64,000 bases of DNA from MWEI01 sp964600235 (GTDB taxonomy: Bacteria; Desulfobacterota; Desulfomonilia; UBA1062). Both the position numbers and the translations under genes were made by a program. The stretch covers positions 74,651 through 138,650 of the forward strand of contig CAZRIV010000013.1 of NCBI GenBank assembly GCA_964600235.1, written 5' to 3'. Positions within the stretch are counted from its first letter, which is position 1. Every line of letters begins with the position of its first letter. This document shows positions 45,763-54,329 of this stretch, piece by piece. The notes under the pieces are model-generated. The model made no database searches and was not told where the DNA came from. It worked only from the letters and a program-made list of their open reading frames with translations.

Positions 45763-46212
45763 ATGAATATAAAGAAGCCTTCCATCATCACTGCAGCCGT
45801 CATGGCTGCCATCATGCTCGTGTCTGGCACATCCTTCTGTGAAGAACCGCCTTCTTTGAGCGGACCACAGATGCAGGGACCTTCCATGATGCCCATGCCC
45901 CCTGGAACCGGGCCGCACGAACAGGGCGTGCCGTTGGGGATAATGCTCCTGAATGATTACATCCGGATCAATGTACTATCGGAGCTGACCGGGCTTACCC
46001 GGGAGAATGTGAAACAGCTGCTCATCAGCAGCCCGCATCCGGCAATACTCGATGCATACGGGATTTCCCTCGAAGCCTTTAAGACCGCCATGGACAAGCA
46101 GGCTGCCAGGCTGGTCGGACAGGCCGTATCCTCCGGCATGATCACGAAAAAACAGGAGGAGGAGCTCCATAAAAAACTGAGCAGGAAACCGCAGAAACCA
46201 CGTGAAGAGTGA
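45763..46212 (+). CDS. Periplasmic protein rich in Pro and Met
   Basis: A 149-residue exported protein with a signal peptide (MNIKKPSIITAAVMAAIMLVSGTSFC, cleavage near the Cys). The early mature region is rich in Pro, Gly and Met (residues ~30-55), followed by a helical C-terminal part with LSELTGLTRENVKQLL and the charged end. AAAGGAGAATTCACC before ATG 45763 is a strong ribosome site. It is divergent from the kinase-regulator genes, a common arrangement for a regulated target. Met-rich patches sometimes bind copper; that is speculation. Function unknown. Confidence 0.75.
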   Translation: MNIKKPSIITAAVMAAIMLVSGTSFCEEPPSLSGPQMQGPSMMPMPPGTGPHEQGVPLGIMLLNDYIRINVLSELTGLTRENVKQLLISSPHPAILDAYGISLEAFKTAMDKQAARLVGQAVSSGMITKKQEEELHKKLSRKPQKPREE

Positions 46213-46379
46213 TTCGAGATCGTGGTCGGAACAGCCGCACATGGCAGACAGGACATGATCCTTGCCGGATGCCTTGAGGGGATATCGCTCTCTCCCTGGG
46301 GCATCCGGATGCATGGGGCGGAACATGCCTGTGGCCACACTGAATAAACCGGGGATCACCCTGTAAGAGGAGGCAGATT

Positions 46380-46460
46380 ATGAAAAGATCATCCAGGATT
46401 ATCATCTCCGTGAAAATCATCTGCTTTACAGGGTGCAAGGTCCCTGGCAGGAGCGTGTGA
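46380..46460 (+). CDS. Possible tiny ORF (26 codons) with strong ribosome site
   Basis: ATG 46380 follows AGAGGAGGCAGATT, a near-perfect ribosome site. The product is basic and then hydrophobic, with FTGC near the C terminus, vaguely like a very short lipoprotein signal, then only a few residues. The stop is followed within 2 bp by the next small ORF. Translation is uncertain; no homologue is recognised. Confidence 0.3.
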   Translation: MKRSSRIIISVKIICFTGCKVPGRSV

Positions 46461-46461
46461 A

Positions 46462-46584
46462 ATGCTTACCCTGCTGGGTGTTATTTGCGCCTTGCCTCTT
46501 TTGTGGGTGATCATGAGTCTCTTTCCTCTGCGCAGGGATAAATGCATCGGCGATATGCGGCATGCACGGATCATGAGGAGGTAA
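46462..46584 (+). CDS. Possible small membrane protein (40 residues)
   Basis: ATG 46462 has AGGAG 9 nt upstream. The product begins with a membrane-like segment (MLTLLGVICALPLLWVIMSLF) followed by a basic tail rich in Arg. Size and layout fit small membrane proteins. It directly follows another short ORF with a strong ribosome site. Both lie downstream of the Pro/Met-rich protein gene and upstream of the IS3 relic. Confidence 0.4.
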   Translation: MLTLLGVICALPLLWVIMSLFPLRRDKCIGDMRHARIMRR

Positions 46585-46672
46585 AAATTGCCTATGCCAC
46601 GGGTAATGGTTTCCTGAACTGTCAACGAAAACACCAATGAAACTAATTGGTAGGAGCGATGATGGTTGAATC

Positions 46673-46931
46673 TGATAAGTTACACCGGACAATCTGATGA
46701 CAGGGAATAAAATCGATGAAGAAACGAAAACGATATACCGGCGATTTCAAGGCGATCGTAGTGAGTGAATATATCAAGGCTGAAAAGACACTCACTGAGA
46801 TTGCACATGAGCACAACGTCCACCCCAATCAGATCAAAAACTGGAAGTCCCTTCTCCTCAAGCGCGCCCATGAGATATTCGACGACAGGAGATCCCATGA
46901 CGATCAGGAGCTGTAGATCCGTAACTTATCA
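46673..46931 (+). mobile_element. 259-bp IS3-family relic with terminal inverted repeats
   Basis: TGATAAGTTAC at 46673-46683 and its exact complement GTAACTTATCA at 46921-46931 bound the element; one more base pairs on each side. Ends beginning TG and closing CA are typical of IS3-family elements. Inside is only the start of an orfA transposase gene; orfB is absent. No target duplication is obvious. This looks like an internal deletion derivative that could be mobilised by a full-length relative. Confidence 0.7.
46716..46916 (+). pseudogene. Truncated IS3-family transposase OrfA
   Basis: A 66-residue remnant: MKKRKRYTGDFKAIVVSEYIKAEKTLTEIAHEHNVHPNQIKNWKSLLL is the helix-turn-helix start of IS3/IS911-type OrfA, normally about 90-100 residues and followed by orfB. 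It ends 4 bp before the right inverted repeat of the element. Not expected to transpose on its own. Confidence 0.8.
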
Positions 46932-47046
46932 GGGGTGGAAAAACCAGGCATGATAAACATTTTAAGCATTTCTGGCATGGATCTGGCCTGTCTTGTCTCC
47001 ATTCACAGGCTTCGCGAAGGCCCTGATAAAACTAAGGAGGATAATC

Positions 47047-47868
47047 ATGGTGAACGGGATTAGTGGTTCGAAGAGCTACATGAGCTATCTGCAGACCCAG
47101 ATGCCGAGATCACGGCCTGACCCTGCAGAGATGTTCAAAGAGATTGATGCGGACGGCAGCGGGGGCATATCGGCCGGTGAGCTCGAAACAATGGCTCAGA
47201 AGCTGTCTGCCCATACAGGGGTGAGTATTGACACGGGAAACGCCATCTCCACCTATGACACCGACGGGAATGGGGAGCTGAGCAGCGAGGAGATGCAGGC
47301 CTTCATGGAATCCACCATGCATCAGGGCATGGGCATGATGCGCATGCAGGACGGTCCCGGCAGAGGAGGACCGGAAGACCTGTTCAAGGCCCTGGACGCC
47401 GACTCCAGCGATGGTGTTTCACAAACCGAACTGGATGCATGGGCCCAGAACATATCCGGGGAAACCGGCCAAACCATCGACACGAGTTCCGCCATATCCA
47501 CCTATGACACAGACGGCAGCGGCGAGCTGAGCAGCACCGAGTTCAAGAACTTCATGGATGCAAGCGGTATCAAGCCGCCCCCGCCACCGGGATCATCCGA
47601 GAGTACCGCCTCTACTGCCAAGGCAGACAGCGTCATGTCCACGTACGATACCAATGGAGACGGGGTACTGAGCAGCGAAGAACTCCAGGCATACCTCAAC
47701 GATAACGATTCATCGTCCTCGACGTCTTTAACTTCCGCGTTGAGCATCATCGAAAATGCCTTGAACGCATATCTGATGAACATGGGCAAATCCACGAACA
47801 CGGCGGATTCGTATCTGAACTCATCCCTCTACGGGGGTTCATACTCGTCTGTCGATTACCTGGCATGA
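47047..47868 (+). CDS. EF-hand calcium-binding protein
   Basis: A 273-residue protein with five EF-hand loops: DADGSGGISAGEL, DTDGNGELSSEEM, DADSSDGVSQTEL, DTDGSGELSSTEF and DTNGDGVLSSEEL, at roughly residues 35, 76, 119, 160 and 203. They are arranged as paired hands with the same helix pattern. The N terminus (MVNGISGSKSYMSYLQTQ) and Ser/Tyr-rich C terminus lack a classical signal peptide. Proteins of this kind are common in proteobacteria; role unknown. AAGGAGG precedes ATG 47047; the frame is open upstream but lacks a ribosome site. A strong terminator follows. Confidence 0.87.
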   Translation: MVNGISGSKSYMSYLQTQMPRSRPDPAEMFKEIDADGSGGISAGELETMAQKLSAHTGVSIDTGNAISTYDTDGNGELSSEEMQAFMESTMHQGMGMMRMQDGPGRGGPEDLFKALDADSSDGVSQTELDAWAQNISGETGQTIDTSSAISTYDTDGSGELSSTEFKNFMDASGIKPPPPPGSSESTASTAKADSVMSTYDTNGDGVLSSEELQAYLNDNDSSSSTSLTSALSIIENALNAYLMNMGKSTNTADSYLNSSLYGGSYSSVDYLA

Positions 47869-47885
47869 CACCCATAACTGCAACG

Positions 47886-47919
47886 GCGGAGTCCGTCCCA
47901 GATCAGGGACGGACTCCGC
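47886..47919. terminator. Bidirectional terminator between EF-hand and crotonase genes
   Basis: GCGGAGTCCGTCCC and GGGACGGACTCCGC form a 14-bp perfect stem with a 6-nt loop between the convergent stops at 47868 and 47965. T-rich sequence is limited on both sides, but the stem is very stable. Confidence 0.82.
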
Positions 47920-47964
47920 TCCTCATACTTGTATCAGTACAGCTCCCTCCTGGAGTTCTCTTCT

Positions 47965-48768
47965 TCACTCCCCCTTGAAGTCAGGCTTGCGTTTCTCCAT
48001 GAACGCAAGGAAAGACTCCTTGCAGTCCTGGGAGGGGAGGAGGAGCATGTTCTTGTGAACAGCCAGGGCGATGCCGTCCTTCAACGTGGCATAGCGGCTG
48101 AAGTTCAGAACCTCCTTCGTGTTCTGGACCGCCAGGGGGGCGCTCTCCAATATCTCTTCCGCAAGCGCCCCGGCTGCGGCCAGCATGGCCTCCCGGTTGG
48201 GGTAGGCATCTATGACAAGGCCCATCTTCGCCGCTTCGGCGGCGCTGAAAAACCGGCCCGTGTAGGCCATCTGCCTGGTGTACATCTGGCCAATTATGAA
48301 AGGCAGCCGCTGAAGCGCACCCATGTCGGCCACGATGCCGATACGGGCCTCCCGGATGGAAAACTCGGCATCGGTCGTGCACAGCCGAAGGTCGCAGGCG
48401 GCGACGATGTCCAGGCCCGCCCCGATGCACCTGCCGTGAACGGCTGCAATTACGGGTTTTCTGCACTCTTCAATCGCATGGCAGCACTCGAAGATGTTCT
48501 TTTCCTTCATGGGGATGTCGAGGAGTCTTTTCGTAGTTCCGATGAACCCCCTGGACATGGCGTCTTTCAGGTCCAACCCGGCGCAGAAGATGCGCCCGTT
48601 GCTCTTGAGGATAACAACCCACACGTCATCATCCGCATCCAGTTCATGGAAGACCTCCGTGATCTGTGTCGCCAGATCATAGCTGAGAGCGTTCATGCCA
48701 TCGGCCCTGTTCAGGGCCACCGTTGCAACATGGTTCTCCTTTATTACCTCTATCAATTTGTAATCCAT
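47965..48768 (-). CDS. Enoyl-CoA hydratase/isomerase (crotonase)
   Basis: A 267-residue crotonase-family enzyme with oxyanion-hole motifs IFCAGLDLKDAMS and AVHGRCIGAGLDIVAACDLRLC, and IREARIGIVADMGALQRLP at the active-site Glu region, where a Glu (E in REAR) and Asp (ADMGAL) are present, reminiscent of dienoyl-CoA isomerases. ATG 48768 follows AAGAGG; an ATG at 48804 lacks support. Role probably in acyl-CoA degradation. Confidence 0.88.
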   Translation of the reverse strand: MDYKLIEVIKENHVATVALNRADGMNALSYDLATQITEVFHELDADDDVWVVILKSNGRIFCAGLDLKDAMSRGFIGTTKRLLDIPMKEKNIFECCHAIEECRKPVIAAVHGRCIGAGLDIVAACDLRLCTTDAEFSIREARIGIVADMGALQRLPFIIGQMYTRQMAYTGRFFSAAEAAKMGLVIDAYPNREAMLAAAGALAEEILESAPLAVQNTKEVLNFSRYATLKDGIALAVHKNMLLLPSQDCKESFLAFMEKRKPDFKGE

Positions 48769-48911
48769 GATAACCTCTTTTTTTAGTATTTTTAACAGGA
48801 TCATGCCTTCAGACTGTCAATCTTTGAGAGTACTGCTCCTGCTCGCCAGGAGGTACTATTTAGCACTACATGCTGGCATAAAATCAATCGAATATTTTTT
48901 GGAGAATATCG

Positions 48912-48937
48912 GAGAAATGAACTGAGGACACGTCCTT
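48912..48937. repeat. REP-like motif GGACACGTCC
   Basis: TGAGGACACGTCCTTGATT resembles the GGGGACGTTCC-type hairpins scattered in many Desulfobacterota genomes. It is one of several such motifs in this window. Confidence 0.35.
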
Positions 48938-48946
48938 GATTATCTC

Positions 48947-49335
48947 CTACAGCTCCTTCTTTGTTACGATTTGGTCCAACCTTTGGTAAGTAAACCTGCG
49001 CATCAAGGGTGCACTCCCTGAGAAAGTATCACGAGGCGCACACCCCTCATTTCTCAGATCACCTATGGCGTCCATGGCGCCATGGCGCGTCTGGCCTTCG
49101 GGGTGATTCATAGGCAGGATGACGAATGATCCCTTCGGGGCTGCAAGAAGCGTATCCCCCACCTGCTCCTGAGCGCAGATGGTCCCCGCATCGCCGGGGG
49201 ACACATAAGCCTGCGACCGTATACCCCACCGGCATGGCTACCGCTACCACGACCTCGTCGCAGTAGGCCGTTCCCCTACGGCAGAAGACAGGCCTTTTCC
49301 CGGTGTTGCATGAAATTGGTGCCTGTGATACCGGT
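48947..49335 (-). pseudogene. Probable frameshifted gene fragment, identity unknown
   Basis: On the minus strand, one frame is open from about 49335 (…PVFCRRGTAYCDEVVVAVAMP then GYTVAG) and a second frame from about 49210 (SPGDAGTICAQEQVGDTLL then AAPKGSFVILPMNHPEG) to a stop at 48947. The two read smoothly into each other near 49205-49215 with one frameshift, and codon choice looks coding in both. No start codon is found for the first part. The family is not recognised. A sequencing error is also possible. Confidence 0.35.
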
Positions 49336-49381
49336 CACAAGAGTAACACCATGTAATCAAATACGCTAACGGGAGAGACCC

Positions 49382-51175
49382 ATGTATAAGTTGATCAGGC
49401 CTGACAATGTACCGGAAATAGTCGACCAGTCAGTAATGAAATTCGCACAGAGACCCTTCATCGGCACGAAGAACAAGGCGCTCAAGAGGTATGACTGGAT
49501 TACCTTTGCCGAGCTCGGCAAGCGCGTGGACAACGTGAGAAGCGGCCTGAGCCAGCTGGGCGTGAACAAGGACGATGCCGTGGGCATCATCTCGAACAAC
49601 TCCGAGAACTGGGCGGTATGCTTTTTCGCCACGAGCGGCCTGGATGCCCGGTTCGTCCCCATGTACGAGGCCGAGTTGGAGCAGGTCTGGACATACATCA
49701 TCAAAGATGCCAGGATAAAGGTGCTCTTCATCACCAAGAAGGCAATATACGACAAGATAAAGAATGCGATCTCCTCCATACCGACGCTGGAGAAGGTCAT
49801 CATCATGGAAGGAGACGGGCCGGATACGCTGGCCGAGTTGGAGAAGAAAGGCTCGGCCAGGCAGGTGAAGGCCATCTATCCGGACCCATCGTCCATCTGC
49901 ATCCTGATCTACACCTCTGGAACCACGGGCGACCCGAAAGGCGTGCTCCTCACGCAAGCCAACATCACGAGCAACGCTCACGCCGTAACCCAGAACTTCC
50001 CCGACATGAACGAAAACGACTCGCTGCTGTCCATCCTCCCCTGGGCCCACGTCTTCGGTCTCGGTGAACTGGTGGTCGGCTGCATCCTGGGCGGGCAGAT
50101 AGGGCTTGCGGAGAGCGCCACCACCATCCCCGAAGACCTGTCCCTGGTCAGGCCCACCTTCCTGGTCGCCGTGCCCAGGGTCTTCAACAGGGTCTACGAT
50201 GGGCTTTGGACCAAGATGAACGAGGAAGGCGGCCTTGCCAGGACCCTGTTCGTCATGGGTGTGGAGAGCGGCAAGAAGAAGCGGGAGCTAGCCGCTCAGG
50301 GGAAGTCGAACTTCATGACCAACCTGAAGTTCAAGATAGCTGACGCCATCGTGTTCAAGAAGATCAGGGAAAGGCTCGGCGGGAGACTGAAAGGCGTCAT
50401 GACGGGAAGCGCCATGATGAACCCTGAAATATCCCACTTCTTCTGGGACATGGGCATACCGCTGTACGACGCGTACGGGCTGACCGAGACCTCGCCCGGC
50501 GCCACCATGAACCGCCCGGACAAATACCGGATAGGCAGCGTGGGCCCTGTCATGGGTATGTGCAGGATCGTCATCGACAAGTCCGTGACCGGGACAGAGG
50601 CGACCGACGGCGAGATCATCATCTACGGGCCCAATGTCATGCAGGGATACCACAACAAGCCCGAGGCCACGCAGGCCGTCATGACCCCTGACGGAGGATT
50701 CCGGACAGGAGACCGCGGACGCCTCGACGAGGACGGCTTCCTGTTCATAACCGGAAGGATCAAGGAGCAGTTCAAGCTCGAAAACGGCAAATACGTATTC
50801 CCCGCAGCCATCGAGGAAGACATCAAGCTGAACCATTACATAGAAAACGCCATGATATACGGCGAAGGACGCGAATATAACGTCTGCCTGGTAATACCGG
50901 ACTTCTTGGCGCTGGGAAAGTGGGCAGAGAAGAATAACCTGCCCAAGGATCATGCCGAACTGTTGAACCGGGAAGAGACGAAGAAATTCCTGGAGAATGA
51001 GATCGTCTCCGCATTGAAGACTAAGTACGGAAGCTATGAAATCCCGAGGAAATTCATATTTATCGATGAGCCCTTCACCATCGAGAACGGCATGCTGACA
51101 CAGACCATGAAACTCAAGAGACGCGTGGTGTTTGATAAGTATATGGATCAGATCAATAAGCTCTACGTCAAATAG
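49382..51175 (+). CDS. Long-chain acyl-CoA synthetase (AMP-forming)
   Basis: A 597-residue AMP-dependent acyl-CoA ligase of the long-chain FadD15/FAA type. Motifs include IYTSGTTGDPKGV near residue 178, PWAHVFGLGELV, YGLTETSPG near residue 365, GDRGRLDEDGFLFITGRIKEQFKLENGKYVFPAAIEE, and the C-terminal TQTMKLKRRVV with a Lys near residue 580. GGGAGAGACCC precedes ATG 49382. It belongs to a region rich in acyl-CoA genes. Substrate chain length cannot be set from sequence. Confidence 0.92.
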   Translation: MYKLIRPDNVPEIVDQSVMKFAQRPFIGTKNKALKRYDWITFAELGKRVDNVRSGLSQLGVNKDDAVGIISNNSENWAVCFFATSGLDARFVPMYEAELEQVWTYIIKDARIKVLFITKKAIYDKIKNAISSIPTLEKVIIMEGDGPDTLAELEKKGSARQVKAIYPDPSSICILIYTSGTTGDPKGVLLTQANITSNAHAVTQNFPDMNENDSLLSILPWAHVFGLGELVVGCILGGQIGLAESATTIPEDLSLVRPTFLVAVPRVFNRVYDGLWTKMNEEGGLARTLFVMGVESGKKKRELAAQGKSNFMTNLKFKIADAIVFKKIRERLGGRLKGVMTGSAMMNPEISHFFWDMGIPLYDAYGLTETSPGATMNRPDKYRIGSVGPVMGMCRIVIDKSVTGTEATDGEIIIYGPNVMQGYHNKPEATQAVMTPDGGFRTGDRGRLDEDGFLFITGRIKEQFKLENGKYVFPAAIEEDIKLNHYIENAMIYGEGREYNVCLVIPDFLALGKWAEKNNLPKDHAELLNREETKKFLENEIVSALKTKYGSYEIPRKFIFIDEPFTIENGMLTQTMKLKRRVVFDKYMDQINKLYVK

Positions 51176-51209
51176 GATCTCGATACCTTTTTGAGTGTTA
51201 GTGAATAGA

Positions 51210-51256
51210 GGGGACGTTTCTCTTTTATCTGTTAAAAAAGAAGCGTCCCCTTTTAC
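51210..51256. terminator. REP-like hairpin acting as bidirectional terminator
   Basis: AGGGGACGTTTCTCTTTT and AAAAGAAGCGTCCCCTTTT form an imperfect stem between convergent genes (stops at 51175 and 51293). The AGGGGACGTTTC form is a common Desulfobacterota repeat. Confidence 0.65.
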
Positions 51257-51292
51257 GCAGCAGCCTCGATAATGATCTTTCCCATTATGAAG

Positions 51293-51787
51293 TCATGCCC
51301 GCTTTCCTATCCTGTCCTTATTGCCATTCATTTCATTCGAGCCCTCCGGAACAAATCCGCCAGGCCTCCTGCGTATGCTGTGGATGGTATGGGCATGGGC
51401 CACCCTCTCACCTGCTTCGTTGTATACATCCGCCTCCAGGACCGCCGAACTCCTGCCGCGCGAGATGATCCGCCCCTCGGCGCGCAGTATGCCTTTGGAG
51501 GAGGGCTTGAGATAGCTCACGTCCAAGTGCTGGGTCATGGCGTATTCATCCCGTTCGAGGACTACGGCAAGCGATACTCCACATGCGGAGTCAGCAAGCG
51601 ACGCGACAGCCCCGCCGTGGGTGTTGCCGAAGAGGTTCGTGTGCTGGTGCTCCACGATCATGGTCATGATGCACCCCTGAGGAGTGAACTTGGTTACCTG
51701 CATCTGCACATGACGATAAAAGGGTGAGCTGTTCGCAACCTCTCGTATCATTTCCAGATGCCTGGTGCGCTCTTCCGCCGTTTCCAT
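51293..51787 (-). CDS. PaaI-like acyl-CoA thioesterase
   Basis: A 164-residue hotdog-fold thioesterase. The N-terminal ERTRHLEMIREVANSSPFYRHVQMQVTKFTPQGCIMTMIV precedes the characteristic NLFGNTHGGAVASLADSACG helix, and LDVSYLKPSSKGILRAEGRII follows. This is the PaaI/YbdB type. The start ATG 51787 has AGGAGA 7 nt upstream; longer frames upstream lack a site. Cytoplasmic. Likely hydrolyses acyl-CoA in the nearby acyl-CoA pathway. Confidence 0.88.
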   Translation of the reverse strand: METAEERTRHLEMIREVANSSPFYRHVQMQVTKFTPQGCIMTMIVEHQHTNLFGNTHGGAVASLADSACGVSLAVVLERDEYAMTQHLDVSYLKPSSKGILRAEGRIISRGRSSAVLEADVYNEAGERVAHAHTIHSIRRRPGGFVPEGSNEMNGNKDRIGKRA

Positions 51788-51966
51788 AGGCTTCTCCTGC
51801 ATGATTGATAAGACCAGCAGCATAACAGGATAATGCGGGCCTATCCAATGAAAACCATCCGGGTGTCTTCTGAACATGTCCGGAAATTGGGGTCCTCGGT
51901 CTTTCAAAGTCTATACGTGGAGAAAATATATTTCATGGGTTATAATGAATGTACTTAGGAGGCACC

Positions 51967-52656
51967 ATGATCATTGAAAGCAAGTACTGCGGACCTTCAA
52001 CGTCGGGACAGGGCGGCTATGTGTGCGGCCTGCTCGGGGGTTTCATCCAGGGCACTGCAGAGGTCACGCTGCGGATACCCCCTCCCCTTGACCGACCTCT
52101 GGAGGTCAATATCATGGGTGAGGGCCATGCCACCCTCATGGACGGCGATACGCTCGTGGCCGAAGCCCGCAAGGTCGCCCTCGAACTGGATGTCCCCTCC
52201 CCTCCTGCCTACACCGGGGCACAGGATGCATCGAAGGACTACCTGGGATTCAGGGTTCACCCCTTTCCCCGCTGCTTCGTCTGTGGCCCCGAGCGCGACG
52301 CAGGGGACGGGTTGAGGATCTTCCCCGGCCCGGTGCCGGGCAAAAAGATGGTTGCAGCGCCATGGACACCGTATGCCGCACTGGAAGATAAGCATGGACT
52401 GGTGAGGCCCGAGTTCATCTGGGCGGCACTGGACTGCCCCGGCGCCTTTGCCGCCATGCTGGAGATGCCCAGGGTCATTGTCCTTGGCAAGCTCGCCGTA
52501 ACAATCATGAAGGACATACGAGCAGATGAGCCATGCGTGGTGATCGGCTGGAATATGGCACAGGACGGCAGGAAATACCATACGGGCACCGCAGTGTTTT
52601 CAGAATCCGACGGGCTGTGCGCCAAGGCGAAGGCCACATGGATCGCGCTCAAATGA
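51967..52656 (+). CDS. Hotdog-like protein with CFVCGP motif, unknown function
   Basis: A 229-residue protein. Central HPFPRCFVCGPERDAGDGLRIFPGP is a motif seen in a family of uncharacterised hotdog-fold proteins related to thioesterases; two putative hotdog halves flank it. TAGGAGGCACC before ATG 51967 is a strong ribosome site. Divergent from the PaaI-like gene by 180 bp. Function is probably acyl-CoA related, by context only. Confidence 0.72.
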   Translation: MIIESKYCGPSTSGQGGYVCGLLGGFIQGTAEVTLRIPPPLDRPLEVNIMGEGHATLMDGDTLVAEARKVALELDVPSPPAYTGAQDASKDYLGFRVHPFPRCFVCGPERDAGDGLRIFPGPVPGKKMVAAPWTPYAALEDKHGLVRPEFIWAALDCPGAFAAMLEMPRVIVLGKLAVTIMKDIRADEPCVVIGWNMAQDGRKYHTGTAVFSESDGLCAKAKATWIALK

Positions 52657-52708
52657 CGTCCACGGAAAAACCTGTTTTCTTTTTCACCGACGCTCAGTGG
52701 GGGTTTGT

Positions 52709-53044
52709 ATGAAGATACTTGTCAAGTGGCTTCTCATGACCATATCCATAATGGCCGCCGCCTACCTGCTGCCCGGAGTCACGGTCCAGAGCTTCTGGGC
52801 CGCGATTGTCACCGCCCTGGTGCTCGGGCTCGTCAACGCCTTGCTGAGGCCCATCCTGGTCGTGCTGACGTTGCCTCTCACCGTCGTCACCCTGGGGCTC
52901 TTCATCCTTGTCCTGAACGGGCTGCTCGTACTCCTGACGAGCGCCATTGTGGACGGGTTCTCCGTCATGAACATCTGGTGGGCCATGCTTTTCAGCATAG
53001 TCTTTTCCATAATAAGCTTTGTGTTCAACCAGATCTTCACCTGA
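52709..53044 (+). CDS. Phage-holin-family (DUF/PF04020) membrane protein
   Basis: A 111-residue membrane protein with four hydrophobic segments and the family pattern VTALVLGLVNALLRPILVVLTLPLTVVTLGLFILVLNGLLVLLTSAIVDGF. This PF04020 family is named after mycobacterial phage holins but is found widely in chromosomes without phages. No phage genes are nearby. Start ATG 52709 follows GTGGGGG. Confidence 0.85.
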   Translation: MKILVKWLLMTISIMAAAYLLPGVTVQSFWAAIVTALVLGLVNALLRPILVVLTLPLTVVTLGLFILVLNGLLVLLTSAIVDGFSVMNIWWAMLFSIVFSIISFVFNQIFT

Positions 53045-53155
53045 TGGCCAGGGGGTCATGAATCACAGGTGAGACAAGAAGCCGGGCGTATTAGAGCAGG
53101 AAATCAGTTTTTACCGGCTTGCATGCCGGATCACTTATCAGGGGGAAACAGTATC

Positions 53156-53950
53156 ATGAAAAAAGTGAATGAAGGGACAATGTGTTCGTACACGGTACAT
53201 GATTCCGGCGTTGCAGTCATGGAGATCAGCAATCCTCCCATGAACGCCCTGAGCAGGCCCGTTCTGAAGGACATACGCTCAACCCTGTCCCAGGCTCTTG
53301 CCGACAAAGACGTGAGGGTGATCGTCTTTACCGGTGCGGGCAAGGCGTTCATCGCCGGCGCCGACATCAGCGAGCTGAACGATTTCGAGACCGCCCAGGA
53401 AGGGGCCGACTTCCTCATCCCGGGCCAGGAGATCACCAGCATGCTCATGAACGCCGACAAGCCCATCATCGCGGCCATCAACGGGTTCTGCCTGGGCGGG
53501 GGCATGGAGATGGCCCTGGGCTGCCACATCAGGCTTGCCGACGAATCGGCCACCCTGGGCCTGCCCGAGATCAAGCTCGGCATCATCCCGGGCTACGGCG
53601 GAACCCAGAGGACCCCAAGGCTCATCGGGAAAGGCAGGGCGCTGGAACTCATCCTGTCCGGCAACTTCCTCAACGGGAAGCAGGCACAGGAGTACGGCCT
53701 GGTGAACAGGGCAGTGCCCAAGGGCACGGTGGTGGAGGAGGCGGTCAAGCTGGCTGCGACCATGGCCTCCAAGAGCCGGGTAGCCGTCCAGGCGGCGTTG
53801 CGGGCCGTCCAGGAGGGCATGTCCATGGACCTTCATACCGCCATGAAGTACGAGCGGGAGCAGTTCGGCATCTGCTACGCCAGCCAGGACAAGAAGGAAG
53901 GCGTCGCGGCCTTCACGGGCAAACGCGAACCCCGGTTCAACGACCGCTAG
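53156..53950 (+). CDS. Enoyl-CoA hydratase
   Basis: A 264-residue crotonase-family enzyme with AFIAGADISELNDFE near residue 62 and INGFCLGGGMEMALGCHIRLA near residue 105, and the two catalytic Glu positions intact (GLPEIKLGIIPGYGGTQRTPRLIG near residue 140). This is the standard enoyl-CoA hydratase pattern, so 2-trans-enoyl-CoA hydration is the best call. ATG 53156 has GGGGGAAA upstream; the earlier frame starts lack a site. A hairpin follows the stop. Confidence 0.92.
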   Translation: MKKVNEGTMCSYTVHDSGVAVMEISNPPMNALSRPVLKDIRSTLSQALADKDVRVIVFTGAGKAFIAGADISELNDFETAQEGADFLIPGQEITSMLMNADKPIIAAINGFCLGGGMEMALGCHIRLADESATLGLPEIKLGIIPGYGGTQRTPRLIGKGRALELILSGNFLNGKQAQEYGLVNRAVPKGTVVEEAVKLAATMASKSRVAVQAALRAVQEGMSMDLHTAMKYEREQFGICYASQDKKEGVAAFTGKREPRFNDR

Positions 53951-53975
53951 AGGATATTGCCGACGGACGTCCTGC

Positions 53976-54016
53976 GCCTGCCGCCCTTCCCTCTTGAGCA
54001 GGGGTCGGCGGCAGGC
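53976..54016 (+). terminator. GC-rich hairpin after the enoyl-CoA hydratase gene
   Basis: GCCTGCCGCC (53976-53985) and GGCGGCAGGC (54007-54016) pair around a 21-nt loop, 25 bp after the stop. No T-run follows. The rest of 53951-54329 contains no convincing gene. Confidence 0.5.
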
Positions 54017-54329
54017 CTGAAACGACAGTACAGGCAAGAAATCATGAGAAGGCGCCCTATGGATTTCCTCGCCATATATTCCCTCCCTTCTTTTATGCAT
54101 TGACTTTCTAGGACACGGCACTATCTTAATTGGTTAATCTTATCAGGCAGAGCGTTTCTCTGCGTTTACCATGCGATGATCATCTTGCCGCTTCACTGTT
54201 TATCTTAGACCATGCTTTCAAGCCTGGAGAGCTGCACGAGCCGGGAAGGCTTAGGTTCGGTTTGGCTTGAGAGGCAAAAAGGAGTGGCCCCTTTTCTACA
54301 GGGACCATGAAACAATGGAGGTGAAAAGC

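Noticed and set aside
52709..53044. Prophage signal from a holin-family protein
   Set aside because: PF04020 members are common chromosomal membrane proteins, and no other phage gene is nearby.
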